From: Rutidosis leptorrhynchoides
Lineage: Eukaryota > Streptophyta > Magnoliopsida > Asterales > Asteraceae
DNA: 64,000 bases
Direction: 5' to 3'
Assembly: GCF_046630445.1 (NCBI RefSeq)
Contig: NC_092339.1
Location: forward strand, 76,464,001 to 76,528,000
The notes below the pieces were generated by a model, which saw only the letters and a list, made by a program, of their open reading frames with translations, made no database searches and was not told the origin of the DNA. Position numbers and translations under genes: made by a program. The stretch's first letter is position 1, and each line of letters opens with the position of its first letter. Shown in pieces: positions 23,351 through 35,377 of the stretch.

Positions 23351-25597
23351 TAATCACTTGTATTAATTGGTACACGGAATGTCTTAAATTAGTATGATGT
23401 TATCAGTGATCTGCATGGGAAATAAGCTTACCTTATAAATACCTACTCATCTCAATTCTTTACAAGGGAACATTACACACGTTTCCACTTCATGGCTAAT
23501 GGTGGTAGTTAGTTACTATGTAGCGTTTTTGAGTTTCTGATTTTCTATATTATTTTCTAAGTCTCTGATAAATTCATGGTTTTAATATGCATGGAATGTA
23601 CTGCAACCGACTAGCAGCAAAAATACTTTTCACATATCTGTTCACTATCTTGATGATGCAACACAATAGGATGAAGGCATAACCTTTAAGATATCGCTTT
23701 ATTTGGGATTAATTCTGTGTACCACATCAAGTTCTCAACTATACTGAGTTGTCAAGATGCGATATCGAACCTTTTGATGTCACCCATAATGGACTATCTA
23801 AACATCTTCCCATCCTTGTTACCTTTTTACTTTTACCCTTCCACTCATACACACTCTTCTTGTCTTCAGTTTCAAAGCAGGTTTTTTCTTTGTTTTGTAA
23901 AGTAATATGAGAATGTGTTTTGTGGATCATTATGTTTTTAAGAATCTTGTCCTGACAAAAGTAATAAATGACTCATCCAAAAATTAGCATGCTTAAGAAG
24001 CGCAGATTAGTCATACTGAAAATTAAATATTACTCACTTGTAAAAGGAATACAGTATTCAGGCCATGAAAACAAACTTGATTCTTTTGACAGTTCAATAA
24101 TTGTTTATAAATTATACTAAAAAATGTGAGAACTGTAACTCTATGCCTGGCAGCATTCCATAAGTGACTCATGGTTGTCGTTGATACTTGATGCATTATC
24201 ACATCTTTGAAATATAACATACATTAGTCCATATATATTACTGGATACAGTCATAATCGTAGCATATGGCCATTTTTTTCATTTTCATCTCTAAGGTCCT
24301 TCTGCTTGTAGATTTGTTTATACAGTGTATTATGTTTGTGCGTGCATTGATTGTGTGTTTTCTAATATGCATTATGCATATGTATAACATATTACTACAA
24401 TTGTAGCCACACGTCAGGGACAACTGTCACCTTTGTAATCACCGAGGGATCAATAGTGACAGTTGCATCAGTTGGGGATTCCCGGTGTATACTTGAATCC
24501 GCCAATGGGGCAATGTATTATCTATCTGCTGACCATAGACTTGACACCAATGAACAAGAGTAAGTCATTGTTAGATGCATTCCCTTTGTGAATTTTAACG
24601 GAACAATTTTTTTCATATAAAACTTTTTATTTAACCTCTCTTGTCTGTCTGACAGGAGGGAGCGTGTCACTGCAAGTGGTGGCGAGGTTGGTCGGCTAAA
24701 TACTGGCGGCGATACAGATATATTCTATGTTTCCCCTACTCTGTTTGATAACTTCTTTTATTTAAGCTGATATTAACTGTATTAAAATTTGCCCTAATTT
24801 TTATGGTATGTTATATATCTGATTGATTTGGAAGTACATTGTAGAAGAATCAAAACTACTCTGCATGTATGTCTATGTGGGGCTTATGAGTTATGTTCTA
24901 TAGTTGAAACTGCTTTATACATCTTTAATTCTCATTTTCTGAATTTCCCTTTTCTGATTTTCTGTTCTTAGAATGTTGTGCATGTATGGAAAGCGGATTT
25001 TCACTTGGTTCTCACGTGTTTGCTAGATTGGCCCGGGGGCTTATGCATTTCACGATCTATTGGTGATCGAGATGTTGGGGAGTTCATTGTTCCTGTCCCT
25101 TATGTAAACCAAGTGAAAGTTAGTTATTCATATGACAATAAGGTTGGTTATTCAGATGTAAACATGCTTAGATATCTAATGAATTTTTAATGTGAGACTA
25201 GCAGCTATCGTTTGCTGCTTGGAGGCTCGTTCTCGTGGTCTGGCACCAGAAGCAGATGTGACACATATTGTTAAAGTGCGGGTCAACGTATTCTGTCATA
25301 TATGTTCACTAGCCTCGTTTGAACAACTAGTTTTATTCCTACAATTTTCACTTGCAGGAAGCTGTACAAGTAAAAGGACTGCGAGATGATACAACCTGTA
25401 TTGTGGTTGATATACCACCTTCAAAGAATACTGGTATTGAAGGCCATGTTTAAAAAGAGGAGTACCGAGGCACCATCCCAGTCTGATGAAGAATGATATT
25501 ATGAACCGGATTTAGTGGAGGAACTTGTGGAAGAATGATCTGCCATGCTTTCAGAACGGTTGGTGTACTCCAACGTCTTATACTTTCCTGATTTCAA

Positions 25598-25860
25598 GGT
25601 AGCAAATACTCGGGGAGTACTTGGTCAGGACTTTTTAGGGAGTACTCGGCAACTTGGAGTACTCTGGAGCAAAAATTGACTTTGACCGGTTTTGACCGAG
25701 TTTTGACCAAATATTGAATGATTTTCCGAGTTTTGACAGAATTTCTGAGTAATCATGAGTTTTGGCCGAGTTTTACCAAGTTTGACCGAGTCCTCGCCGA
25801 GTACTCCCCGGGTTACAAAAACTGAGTCCTTGCCGAGTAATTTCGAGTTCTGCGACACTG
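25598..25860 (+). repeat. Small palindrome-bearing element, AGTACT type
   Basis: Shares the block GGACTTTTTAGGGAG..CTCGGC and the terminal RCRACACTG with the element at 29126-29511. AGTACT occurs four times (25615, 25641, 25658, 25800) and AGATCT never. No coding capacity. Boundaries approximate; class unknown, possibly a MITE-like or solo unit. Confidence 0.55.
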
Positions 25861-25976
25861 CCTAATTTAGAAATTGCTAAACGGATATATGAATGTTCGT
25901 CTTGAAAGTGATGACAAAAGAGAGACGCATGGAAGGGAAATTACCATCCAGGAGTAAGACATTTCTTCCCTACATC

Positions 25977-26275
25977 TCTAGACGTGGCAAAATGGCCGGG
26001 TCAGGTCAGAATGTGTAGCTTTCGTGTGGATTGAATTGGGCCAGGTTGGGTTGACCCGAGACAATCTACCTAAATAGTTAGCATGATAAATATTATTACG
26101 AAGCTGCCTTTTTAAACTTAAATCTTATTTTCACATAAATTTGAATACATTACAAATACACTTTTTCCCCATTCTTTTTTATTTGAATATTTTCATGTGA
26201 CCCATTTGACCCGTTAGAGATAAAACATTACTTAAATTGACCCATTTATTAGTAAATGGGTCAGAATTGCTACCT
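25977..26275 (+). repeat. Possible hAT-type MITE (GGCAAAATGG termini)
   Basis: Left end TAGACGTGGCAAAATGGCC and right end GCTACCTCTA form imperfect inverted termini around TGACCC-rich sequence. A relative in opposite orientation appears at ~42580-42955 (ending TTTTGCCACC). I could not find a clean 8-bp duplication. Confidence 0.35.
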
Positions 26276-26364
26276 CTATATTTTATAATCCTTGCTGTCG
26301 CTAACATCACTTCTACTTATTTTGTCAGATGGGCGATGTGGTAGCGGAAGTGATTAATACTACT

Positions 26365-27036
26365 GTTGTAGGTAACAAATACGGAGTACTTACAATTGTT
26401 TATGAGTACAGGATAGATTTGAAGACAAGATTAGTTTCATGGGATAAGTTACTTTTCCATCTGGGGGCGTTGACTTTTGACCTTTTTTAAAATTCTTTTT
26501 AACTTCGTACAAAGATTGGTGGTTCTTGAGGACTTTTCTCTTTATTTTACTGAAAAGATCACATTAGGCCATTAGCGTTATATATACATTTGATGAATGA
26601 ATGCAACGACCCTATGTTTGCATTAATCTAACTTTTACTTGGCTTTTGTTTTGAACAACGGTTAAGAGTCACTGACGGGGTCCGAATGCGATGTTGGAAC
26701 CCACCTACCCGATCATCTTCATGGACGAACATCACAGTCTTACCGCCCCTCAAAAGGAAACGCTAACTGTATCCATACGGGCATCGCATGTGGTGAAATT
26801 TCCTCAGGTGAGGCTCGAACGCAAGACATCCACAACATCTGAGTCCCTGAAATGGGAAGATAACCTAAATGGAAATATTAGCTCATGGGGATCGAACCCC
26901 TGACCTCCCTTAAGGGAAATCAGGTCATCACCATCAATGCCTTGAGGCTAAACTTATACATAGCTTGTAGTTATTATAATTTTAGATCGACTCATAACTC
27001 ATGTAACAATAGTAGTACTCCGTATTTGTTTCTTAC
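26365..27036. repeat. Inverted terminal pair with AACAAATACGGAGTAC
   Basis: AACAAATACGGAGTACTTAC at ~26374-26393 is inverted at ~27005-27036 (GTACTCCGTATTTGTTTC). The ~600 bp between includes the SINE-like unit. Possibly a non-autonomous DNA element that a SINE entered. Confidence 0.35.
26689..26952 (-). mobile_element. SINE-like sequence with two tRNA-type B boxes
   Basis: On the - strand, GGGGTTCGATCCCC at 26900-26887 matches the Pol III B box, with an A-box-like TAGCCTCAAGGC ~50 bases upstream. A second B-box-like CGTTCGAGCCTC follows further downstream at ~26823-26812. That suggests a tRNA-derived, perhaps composite, SINE. No 3' tail or target duplication was identified. Confidence 0.45.
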
Positions 27037-29125
27037 ATAACCTTGAATTTGTGATGGGGTTTATCTGAATTAAAAGACTAATATACCCTTGAAGTGGATT
27101 CATTGTTGGTATGCTTGACCAATTTAGATGGTAGTGACTAGTGAATGAGTTTTTGTATGTTTATAATTGGCATGTCCTTTGATTTATCAAAGATGCTATG
27201 TTCTTTGTTGTAGTGGATGTCAACTCATTGTTGAGTTTTCTTGGGAGTACTCTTAATTTGGTACAAGCAACGCCACACAAACTTATCATAATCTTGAATC
27301 TTGAATACCAACAATTTATGAGGTTATATTTGGGGTCCTTTAAAGTTGTGTATATTGTAAAAGAATTGGTTCTGGATATGAGCTGGATTTTAATGGGTTT
27401 TTCTTGTCAATATATTCCATTCACATTTCAATATCATCATGTTCACTAGCCTAACATATACAATCACCTTGTTTGATGGCTTCCATGGTAATTTTTGGAC
27501 GAAAGTAAGTTATCATAGCTTCTTGAATTGATAGGTATGCGATATGACGATACATATATATATTTATGATTTTGTTGGACTTAAATCTGCTAGATTTTTA
27601 TAAGTATCAGCTTTTGTGATCTTTGGTGAGGTGAAAGATGTTGAGAAGAAGGAAAGAAACATTGTATAAAACAAATATACGGTGGTCATCCACCTTTTTG
27701 CTTTAATGGTTATCCTTTATCCGTTATAACCACTTAATTCTTCGTACAAGATAGCAATGCAAACAATCTAGTGATTGATAGCAACACGTCGTGTGATGGC
27801 TAGAGAAATATTCGGAAACAATTATCATAGAATAACCTGTTTAGACATTGTACACTTAAATAAAAAATACTCGTCATTTCTGAATATTAATGATATGATT
27901 TGTAGCGATTTTTTCAGAAGGTGCGAAATGTTAAAAATTGAAAAGTTCGAAAAACAAAACCAAAACGTTAAAATTTAACATATAAATATATTATAAATTT
28001 CGGTCGTTGGAGATGGTCGACCCAGTAACCGCTACATGCAATCGCCTCTAGATATGGATATGATGATTATAATTTTTTTTATTATTTATTATTTATTTTT
28101 ATTATCTTTAATAAGTTAATTAAATTTGCGATTATGTGTTTTGTGGTGTTGGTCCATAAAACCAACCTCGTCTAAATATTTTCAATTCAGAGCTTTCGAG
28201 ACGCTTCAGCAGTTTTCTAAAAAAAAAAAGCCTTAACTTATTTTATAGTGATTGAAACAACATGGTATGGGTTAGTCACCAAATTTTACTTGACCATATT
28301 CTCTAACCCTTTCCACTCACTTTTGTTATAATCCTGGCCTGTTACATTTTTTTTTTTGGCAAAAAACAAGAAATTAAATAAAAAAGGACATTACACATCA
28401 AAGCGATGAATCGAGCTAAAAGCAGGGGCGATTCCAGGATCAGATCTAAATGGGGTCCTGAATATTTTTTCAGTACTAATTATATTTAAATTTTATTTTT
28501 AGTGCTTGTTTATCTTTATAAAACTACAAATTCGAAAAATATAGAAAAAAAATTCATGTTTGGTCCGCAAAGTTTGCACTAAAAATCATATTGGGACCTA
28601 AAGTTTAAATCATTCACTGTTGGTCCCAAATTTTAAAAATAGTATATGGATGGTCCCAGAATTAACTGGACGTTAATACCATCCAGTTAACTTTAGCACG
28701 AATAGTCCCTATGATTTGTAAGACGTTGCAAGGATAATCCCTGTGGTGAACAAGAAACCCAAATTAACTAAAAGAAAGCAAATAAGAAATCGAGTTGTAC
28801 TCAACTTCGTACATCACTCCGTGTAACCCAGTTGTATTCAAGACAATTGACACCCAAATTAAAATCAAATCCAAATCTAAATTTTAAATTCAAACTAAAG
28901 GCAAGCAAACAAGAAACCCAGTTTGTATTCATCTTAACCAAATAGCAAACAATCAGAATCCAAATCAACTAATTTCTTATTTTAATGCAAAAAAAGAAAA
29001 ATAAACTCTGTTGTATTCATCTTGACCAAATAGAATCAAGATATATTAACCATCACAAATATTAACTACATCCTTGAATTCATTCTGACCAAATAAAGTC
29101 ACGTCTTTGAACGATGAGAAAGGTT

Positions 29126-29511
29126 GGAGAATTCGGATATCGGGGAGATCTCGTTTGGACTTTTTTAGGGAGATCTCGGCATCTCGGAATAATCTCGGGG
29201 AGATCTCGGACGTTGACTTACGTTGACTTTATAGATTTTTTTAATAAAAATATACATAAAAACAAAAATATATGTATATTTACATACGTTTTTACGAGAT
29301 TTTACAAAAATATCCGAGAAATGAGCGAGAAAATCTTAGAATTTACGAATTTTACAAGAAAATCTTACAAATTAGCAAGAAAATCCCAGAAATCGTGGCT
29401 TTGACTAAGTTTGACCCCGTTGACCGAGAAATCTAGGGAGATGAACATCTCGTCTCGGTTGCCTTCTAAAAACGAGATCTCGGGGGAGATCTCGGGAGAT
29501 TTACAACACTG
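29126..29511 (+). repeat. Small palindrome-bearing element, AGATCT type
   Basis: Related to 25598-25860 but AGATCT occurs five times (29146, 29171, 29201, 29475, 29487) and AGTACT never. Ends CAACACTG. No protein of any length is convincing inside. Confidence 0.55.
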
Positions 29512-30014
29512 ACGATGAGTAATAATAACAGATTGTAAACCCAGTTGTGTCGACATGAGTAATATCAACAGATCGGAAACACCATCTCTAAACGATTTCG
29601 GGATTTGGAATAACATCATACCATCTTCGAACGATAGGAAACAGAAAGGAAACTGGATATGAAAATCACAATATCGATTTAATGGCGATTTGCTTTTCAT
29701 GTTCGATCTAAACGTTTATAGTTTTTGATCTGAACGTTTATACCCGAAAATCAGTTAGGGAATGCATCCATGGTGTTGACGGTCAAATTGAGGCCATGGT
29801 GATTATCGTCGATGTACCTTGTGATCTGAGTCAAGAATGAAAAAGGGTTTAAATTTTTTGCTGAATGGTCAACTATAAAACATAGAAATCAAAATTTGAT
29901 ATTTTAATCAGAAGGAAAAATATTTAAATTTGTCCGAGTTTTGTTTTTATTTTAATTTAGTTAAGGTTTCGATTTGAATTGCTTTCATTTACAGGTTTGT
30001 TAATGATGAATAAG

Positions 30015-30834
30015 TAGGGGTGTTCACGGTCCGGTTTGGTCCGGTTTGGACTAAATCTCAAACCAAACCGGCAACCACGGTTTCAACAAATGTAAAACCA
30101 TAGCAGACCAAGAAAGTCGTCTAACTGGTTGGTTTGGTCCAGTTTGGTCCGGTCCGGTTTAACCGGTTTGATGGTTTTGAACTTCACTTTTTTAATAGAG
30201 CATTTTTTACTATAACTATTAATAATTTTTCATTGTTTTTGTTGCAGTAGTTCAATGGTGTATATGTAGAAAATAGCTGTGCTTAGTGCTTGTAAGGTTC
30301 AACTTTCAACTAATATTAATTAGTAAAGCAGATTGCATAATTACTCATATATCTTACTTTGTGTGAAGCTTAATAAACAACCAAATTATTTGAAAAAATA
30401 ACTGTGTTCGGGACTTTTGTTAAAACAGAGAATCAAAGGATAGTTTTGAAGTTTTGTCCAAATGCTTTGCATATGATAATTGATATTGCGTAAAGAGGCT
30501 TGTATTTAGAAAGTAGATAACATGAAGTTTGGTAAGACATTAGTAGACAAGCACCATGTTGGTTGTAATTTGTAAATAAGTAATGTCATACTTCGTACTT
30601 GTGTATAGCTATTGAAACCGTAAATCAAGAACTCTACATTCATCGTATTGGTTAGTCCGGTCCGGTCCGGTTTAACCGGCCGGTGGCCTAATGAAACCCA
30701 CACCAGACCGAGTTTCGCGGTTTGAAGCTCTTAAAACCGGCAACGGGACCGCTAATATTCAAAACTGGACCGAACCAAAAAATCGGTCCGGTCCGGCCAG
30801 TTTTCGCGGTTTGACGGTTTTGTGAACACCCCTA
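30015..30834. mobile_element. Non-autonomous hAT element, 820 bp
   Basis: Termini TAGGGGTGTTCAC and GTGAACACCCCTA are perfect inverted repeats. The 8-bp duplication TGAATAAG is present at 30007-30014 and 30835-30842, diagnostic for hAT. Both subterminal regions carry clustered GGTCCGGTTT and CCGGTTTAACCGG motifs, the usual kind of hAT transposase binding site. No transposase ORF; it must be moved in trans. Confidence 0.92.
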
Positions 30835-32162
30835 TGAATAAGAATGAAAAAAATGTTTAATGACTAAACGTGTAAGATCTTATAAACTATAGGGACTATC
30901 TGTGAAGGTTAACTGGATGGTGTTAAAACTCAGTTAATTCTGAGACCATAAACGTAATATTCTTAAAACTTGGGACCAATCATGATTAATTTAAACTTTA
31001 AGTTCTAATCTGATTTTTAATACAAACTTTGAGGACCAACCATGCAATTTTTTCAAAAATATATTTGGTATAAATAGTTAAATTTAGTAGTGTTCTATAC
31101 AATTTAAAGGAAAAACTATAAATTCGAAAAATATATGGGGTTCCGCAGTTAAATATAGTGGTGTTCTATACCATTAAAAGAGTATTTTTTACATAAAAAT
31201 TTTAAACTAGTGGTGTCCCGTAACTCCACGAACATTAACCTAGAGTCGCCACCGGCCAAAAGTACAATGCAAGGCACTTGTATTCTTGTGTGAAGGAAAT
31301 AATAAGGCCCAAAGTATAAACAATAGTGAGTCATTTACATATGATCGATAAAAAACTACACTAGTGACAATAGTGACAACTAATTATATCCGAGGAAACA
31401 ACCCAAGATTGCTAACCCAAATAACTTATGAGGATGGTATAATTTTGCCTCGTGAACCTAGAGAAATCCTTCGATTTGATACATTATACAACATTCTGCT
31501 AACACGATAAATCCCTTGAAATATGCCTTTGTATCTAGCAAACCAAATCGAACAAAGAATAAAACATCAATATTATCATTCTGTTACATCCTTCACTCTC
31601 GTCTTATAACATCAATATTATCATTTTCCACTTTATGTTCGCTTGTCATGACATAGTTTGGGTTTAGTTTCTTAGAAGAATTATTGATGAATAATGTTAT
31701 GGACTTACGGATGAATACATTTCACAAATGAAAATAATTGAAACGACCCAACCCGTCGTTAAACCGTCCCATATTTTTTTTTCTTTTTAACGAAATAATA
31801 TTTACAACATTTAGGTCCCAATTATGTTTCCAAGAACATCTTCATTACAATGGTAAGTTTAATCGACTTTAAAACATACATTACATAAGTTGAAATACAA
31901 AACGGGCATACAACCCAAGACCCGTTTGACATAACCAAAAGGTAAACCTTGACCCGACTATTTTACTTTTCAACAAAACCGAACATGGTGATTGGGAACG
32001 CTACCCAATCCTAATCAAAAGTCTAAAGCACAATCTTCTAAAGCAACCCGCAAAGCACTAGTCCCCATGCTTACCCAAGCCGCCACCTTGCGAACCTATA
32101 AAAATGTAAACAACGAGAGGGTAAGCTAATGCTTAGTAAGTGAGAATATACTACATACATAC

Positions 32163-32264
<102 letters not shown>

Positions 32265-32453
32265 AAATGGACACGCCACACAACAATAATCAAGTAGCAC
32301 ATACCGGAGTCCAAGCATAAAGGAAAGCTAATCTAAGCATATCATACGATCGCTATACAACAAACTAATATATCAACAATGTAAGTACACCAACAACGAT
32401 ATGTACAACGCCATCAAGCTACACCCGGAGGGTTAGCTACATCACAACAATAC

Positions 32454-32456
<3 letters not shown>

Positions 32457-32530
<74 letters not shown>
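32457..32530. repeat. (AT)n microsatellite
   Basis: About 74 bp of AT inside solo LTR A. Confidence 0.95.
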
Positions 32531-32531
<1 letters not shown>

Positions 32532-33002
32532 CAATGCGTAAACCGCCAAAGGTTATCCCCTTAACCCAGTACCAAATGAAGATTGGCCGAACTACACGAG
32601 CCTTAGTAAATCCGCACCACACGCGACTACTATCTTCAATACCATTACAACATCGAGGTTGGCCGAAACTACACGAGCCTTAGTGAATCCGCACCACACG
32701 TGACCACTACCTCAATAAGATGATCGAATCTACACGCATCACCGTGAATCCGCACCACACGTGATTCACCTCCCAAATCAAAACCCACGGTCACGGGATT
32801 ATAAAAATCCACATCATCGGGGTTACTCAACCGCAACTCAAATTCCAACCCTTCGACATCGGGGTTATATAAATCCACATCACAAGCCCATGTGATAACG
32901 TACACACAAAGTGTGCACCTCGCCAAAGGTGGTTAACCAAAACGCACAAACGTGCCAATTGGACCTATTACACAAGACCATCAAATCCACCTATATGTGA
33001 AG

Positions 33003-35377
33003 TGTAACACCCCGTTTTTCTCCGTACATGATTTATAGGTGTATTGTGTATGTACGATAGGCGTATGAAGGGTTCGGGACATATTCGGGTGTTAAGGTCT
33101 TGTATGCAAGGAAATGAGTCAGACCACGTTGAACGTCGCGGCGCGACAAAGGAGGCCGCGGCGCTGCATTTAACTGGAATCCAGATCAGAAGCTTGATAA
33201 AAAAATGATCCCAGAACTAGGCAAATGTCGCGGCGCGACATTTAAGGCCGCGGCGCGGCATTCTGGGCAAACTGGTGCCGGATTTTTGTAATATTACATG
33301 AGAAGCAAGGGCATGTTGGTCTTTTCACGTTTGAGCCAGATTTGAGGCTTTAACCTCATCCACTAATTCATTTTCCTAATTTCATTTTCCTTTTCTTTTC
33401 ATTTTTCTCTCAAAACTCAAACACCCATTTGATTTCAAAGGGATTTTTGGAAAGGAAGAAGCGGGATTTGATCTTTGGCGTAGTTGACAAGTTTGTTCTC
33501 CTCGTTCTTAGCTACACGGTGATACTAGTGGTAAGCTCTAACTCTGAAATTCGTTTTTGTGTTCTTCATTCAATTTTGGGGCTTTTGATTGTATGATTCA
33601 TAGGTGAAACCGATTTAGTTGTTAATTGGAGATTAACCCCAATATTCGGGTTTATTGTTGTTAAAGGCGGGTTTTGGATTGGTCAATGGTTTAACCATGT
33701 TTAAGACTTGTAAATGGTGTACAATCACTAGCATTAGTGATTATTGGTGTTTTGGAGACTTTTAGGGTTTTCGTGGTTGACTAATTTTGACTAGAGTCAA
33801 AATTAGGGTTTGTTGAGGATTATGACCCGAATGTCGATTCGATGAGGTTTGTAAACTTAAAATGGATTAAGTTGAAGTATAATACCGAGTTAAATATTTT
33901 TTGGTGTCAAAACTTGTAATTGGTGAGATTTTGACCTTATGGGTCAAAATTAGGGTTTATGGGCGATTTTGAGAACGATAAGTGTCTAACACTTGTGTTC
34001 GGGTTTAATTGGCATATTAGGACCATTATCACTTGTGTTAGTAATTATTGGATAGTTTGGGCGCGGTTTGTACTTGGAAGTGCATTTGGGTCGAATTTGC
34101 ACTAAGTGTCAAATTGGGTTGGTTTGTAAATCCAATCTAAGTGTGTTGTTGAATTTGTGATAATGGATTAGGTACTTTCCATTGACGAGTTGCGGATTAC
34201 TTGGAAGCATTTCTTCAAGGCGACAAGGTGAGTGTTAATATCCTATGTGCATATGTATGTGTAGGATGGGTGCGGGTCGGGTGAAGTGGTTCTCGGTCAT
34301 AGAGCTCACTTCACATATAGGTGGATTGATGGACTTGTGTATAGGTCCAATTGGCACGGTTGTGCGTTTTGGTTGACCACCTTTGGCGAGGTACACGTTT
34401 TGTGTGTACGTTATCACACGTGTTTGTGATGTGGAGTATATAACCCCAATGGCGAAGGGTTGATATTGTTGTGATGTGGATAACCCCGATGTGGTGGATT
34501 TTATAATCCTGTGACCGTGGGTTTTGATGTTGAGAAGTGAATCGCGTGTAGTTCGGATTCACGGTGACGCGTGTAGTTCGGTCATCTTATTGAGGTAGTA
34601 ATCTCGTGTAGTTTCGGATTACTAAGGCTCGTGTAGTTCGGCTAACCTCGATGTTGCGAAGATAGTAATCTCGTGTGGGTTCGGATTACTAAGGCTCGTG
34701 TAGTTCGGCCAATCTTCATTGTGGCGTTTGGTATTCGGTAATGGGTTAAGGGGTTAACTTTATTCGTTTTATATTGTTATACATATTAATGTATTGTTGT
34801 GTTGTAGCTAACCCTCCTGGTGTAGCTTAATGGCGTTGTTCACATCGTCGTTGGTGAACTTATACTTTGTTGATATCTTTAGCTTGTTGCTTAGAGATCG
34901 TACGGTATGCTTAGTGTAGTTGCCTTATACATGGATGCTTCGGTATGCGGTATTTGATATTTGTGTGGCGTGTCCATTTTATACATATATATGTATGTAG
35001 TATATTATCATTCACTAAGCGTTAGCTTAACCTCTCGTTGTTGCTATTTTTATAGGTTGCATGCTTGGCGGCTCGGGTAAGCTTGGGGATTAGAGATCTT
35101 GGCTAGGTTGCTAAGAAGATCTTGCTTTTGTATTCGATTAGGATTTGGGTAGCGTAGTCCCAAATCACCATGCTCGGTTTTGTTGGAAACTAAACTAGTC
35201 GGGTCGTGTATGTCCGTTTGGACAATTAACTAATGTATTAAATGTTTTAAAGTTATTAAACTTATTATTGTATTAAAGATGTTTATGGAAACACAATTGG
35301 GACCTAAGGTGTTATTTAAAGCGTATTAAAAGGAAAAAAATTTATGGGCCGGTTTTAATACGGGTTGGGTCGTCTCA
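33003..35377 (+). mobile_element. Nested solo LTR of family A, opposite orientation
   Basis: 2,375 bp, starts TGTAACACCCCGTTTTTC and ends GGTTGGGTCGTCTCA. Target duplication TGAAG at 32998-33002 and 35378-35382. It shares sequence throughout with the LTR it entered, but inverted. Two GTCGCGGCGCGAC palindromes (33135-33147 and 33227-33239) lie ~130-235 bp from its start. A donor-like CTAGTG|GTAAGC is at ~33532. Confidence 0.9.
34540..34712 (+). repeat. Minisatellite of CGTGTAGTTCGG units
   Basis: Six irregular units containing (T)CGTGTAG..TTCGG separated by ATTACTAAGGC-like spacers. The inverted counterpart in the other LTR is at ~32590-32770. Confidence 0.7.

Larger units (their letters stand above)
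22500..25453 (+). pseudogene. Protein phosphatase 2C, unprocessed pseudogene
   Basis: Recognised exon pieces: 22511-22614 (IPPDLNRD... then AALPRALVAGFDKTDKDFQQK), 24407-24559 (GTTVTFVITEGSIVTVASVGDSRCILE... SADHRLDTNEQE), 24656-~24730 (RERVTASGGEVGRLNTGG), 25029-25118 (WPGGLCISRSIGDRDVGEF), ~25198-25279 (CCLEARSRGLAPEA) and 25357-25453 (EAVQVKGLRDDTTCIVVD, TAA stop). Splice sites GT/AG are kept at several junctions, so this is a duplicated gene rather than a retrocopy. Damage: a small insertion and TGA near 22535-22548, a one-base loss at the start of the second piece, divergence after GRLNTGG, loss of the exon with the metal-binding DGVWD motif, and no FDGHNG motif. The phosphatase is therefore dead. 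The order matches plant PP2Cs of the AtPP2C12/15-like type. Confidence 0.85.
28423..31258. mobile_element. Element with long imperfect inverted repeats, hosting two other insertions
   Basis: Arms ~28560-28740 and ~30890-31050 are inverted copies, with shared words such as TTGGTCC, GTTAACTGGATGG and TGGGACC. Their outer flanks (~28427 and ~31240) also correspond in inverse. The interior contains the AGATCT-type repeat and the hAT element. No transposase seen. Long terminal inverted repeats suggest a non-autonomous Mutator-like element, which is unproven. Confidence 0.4.
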
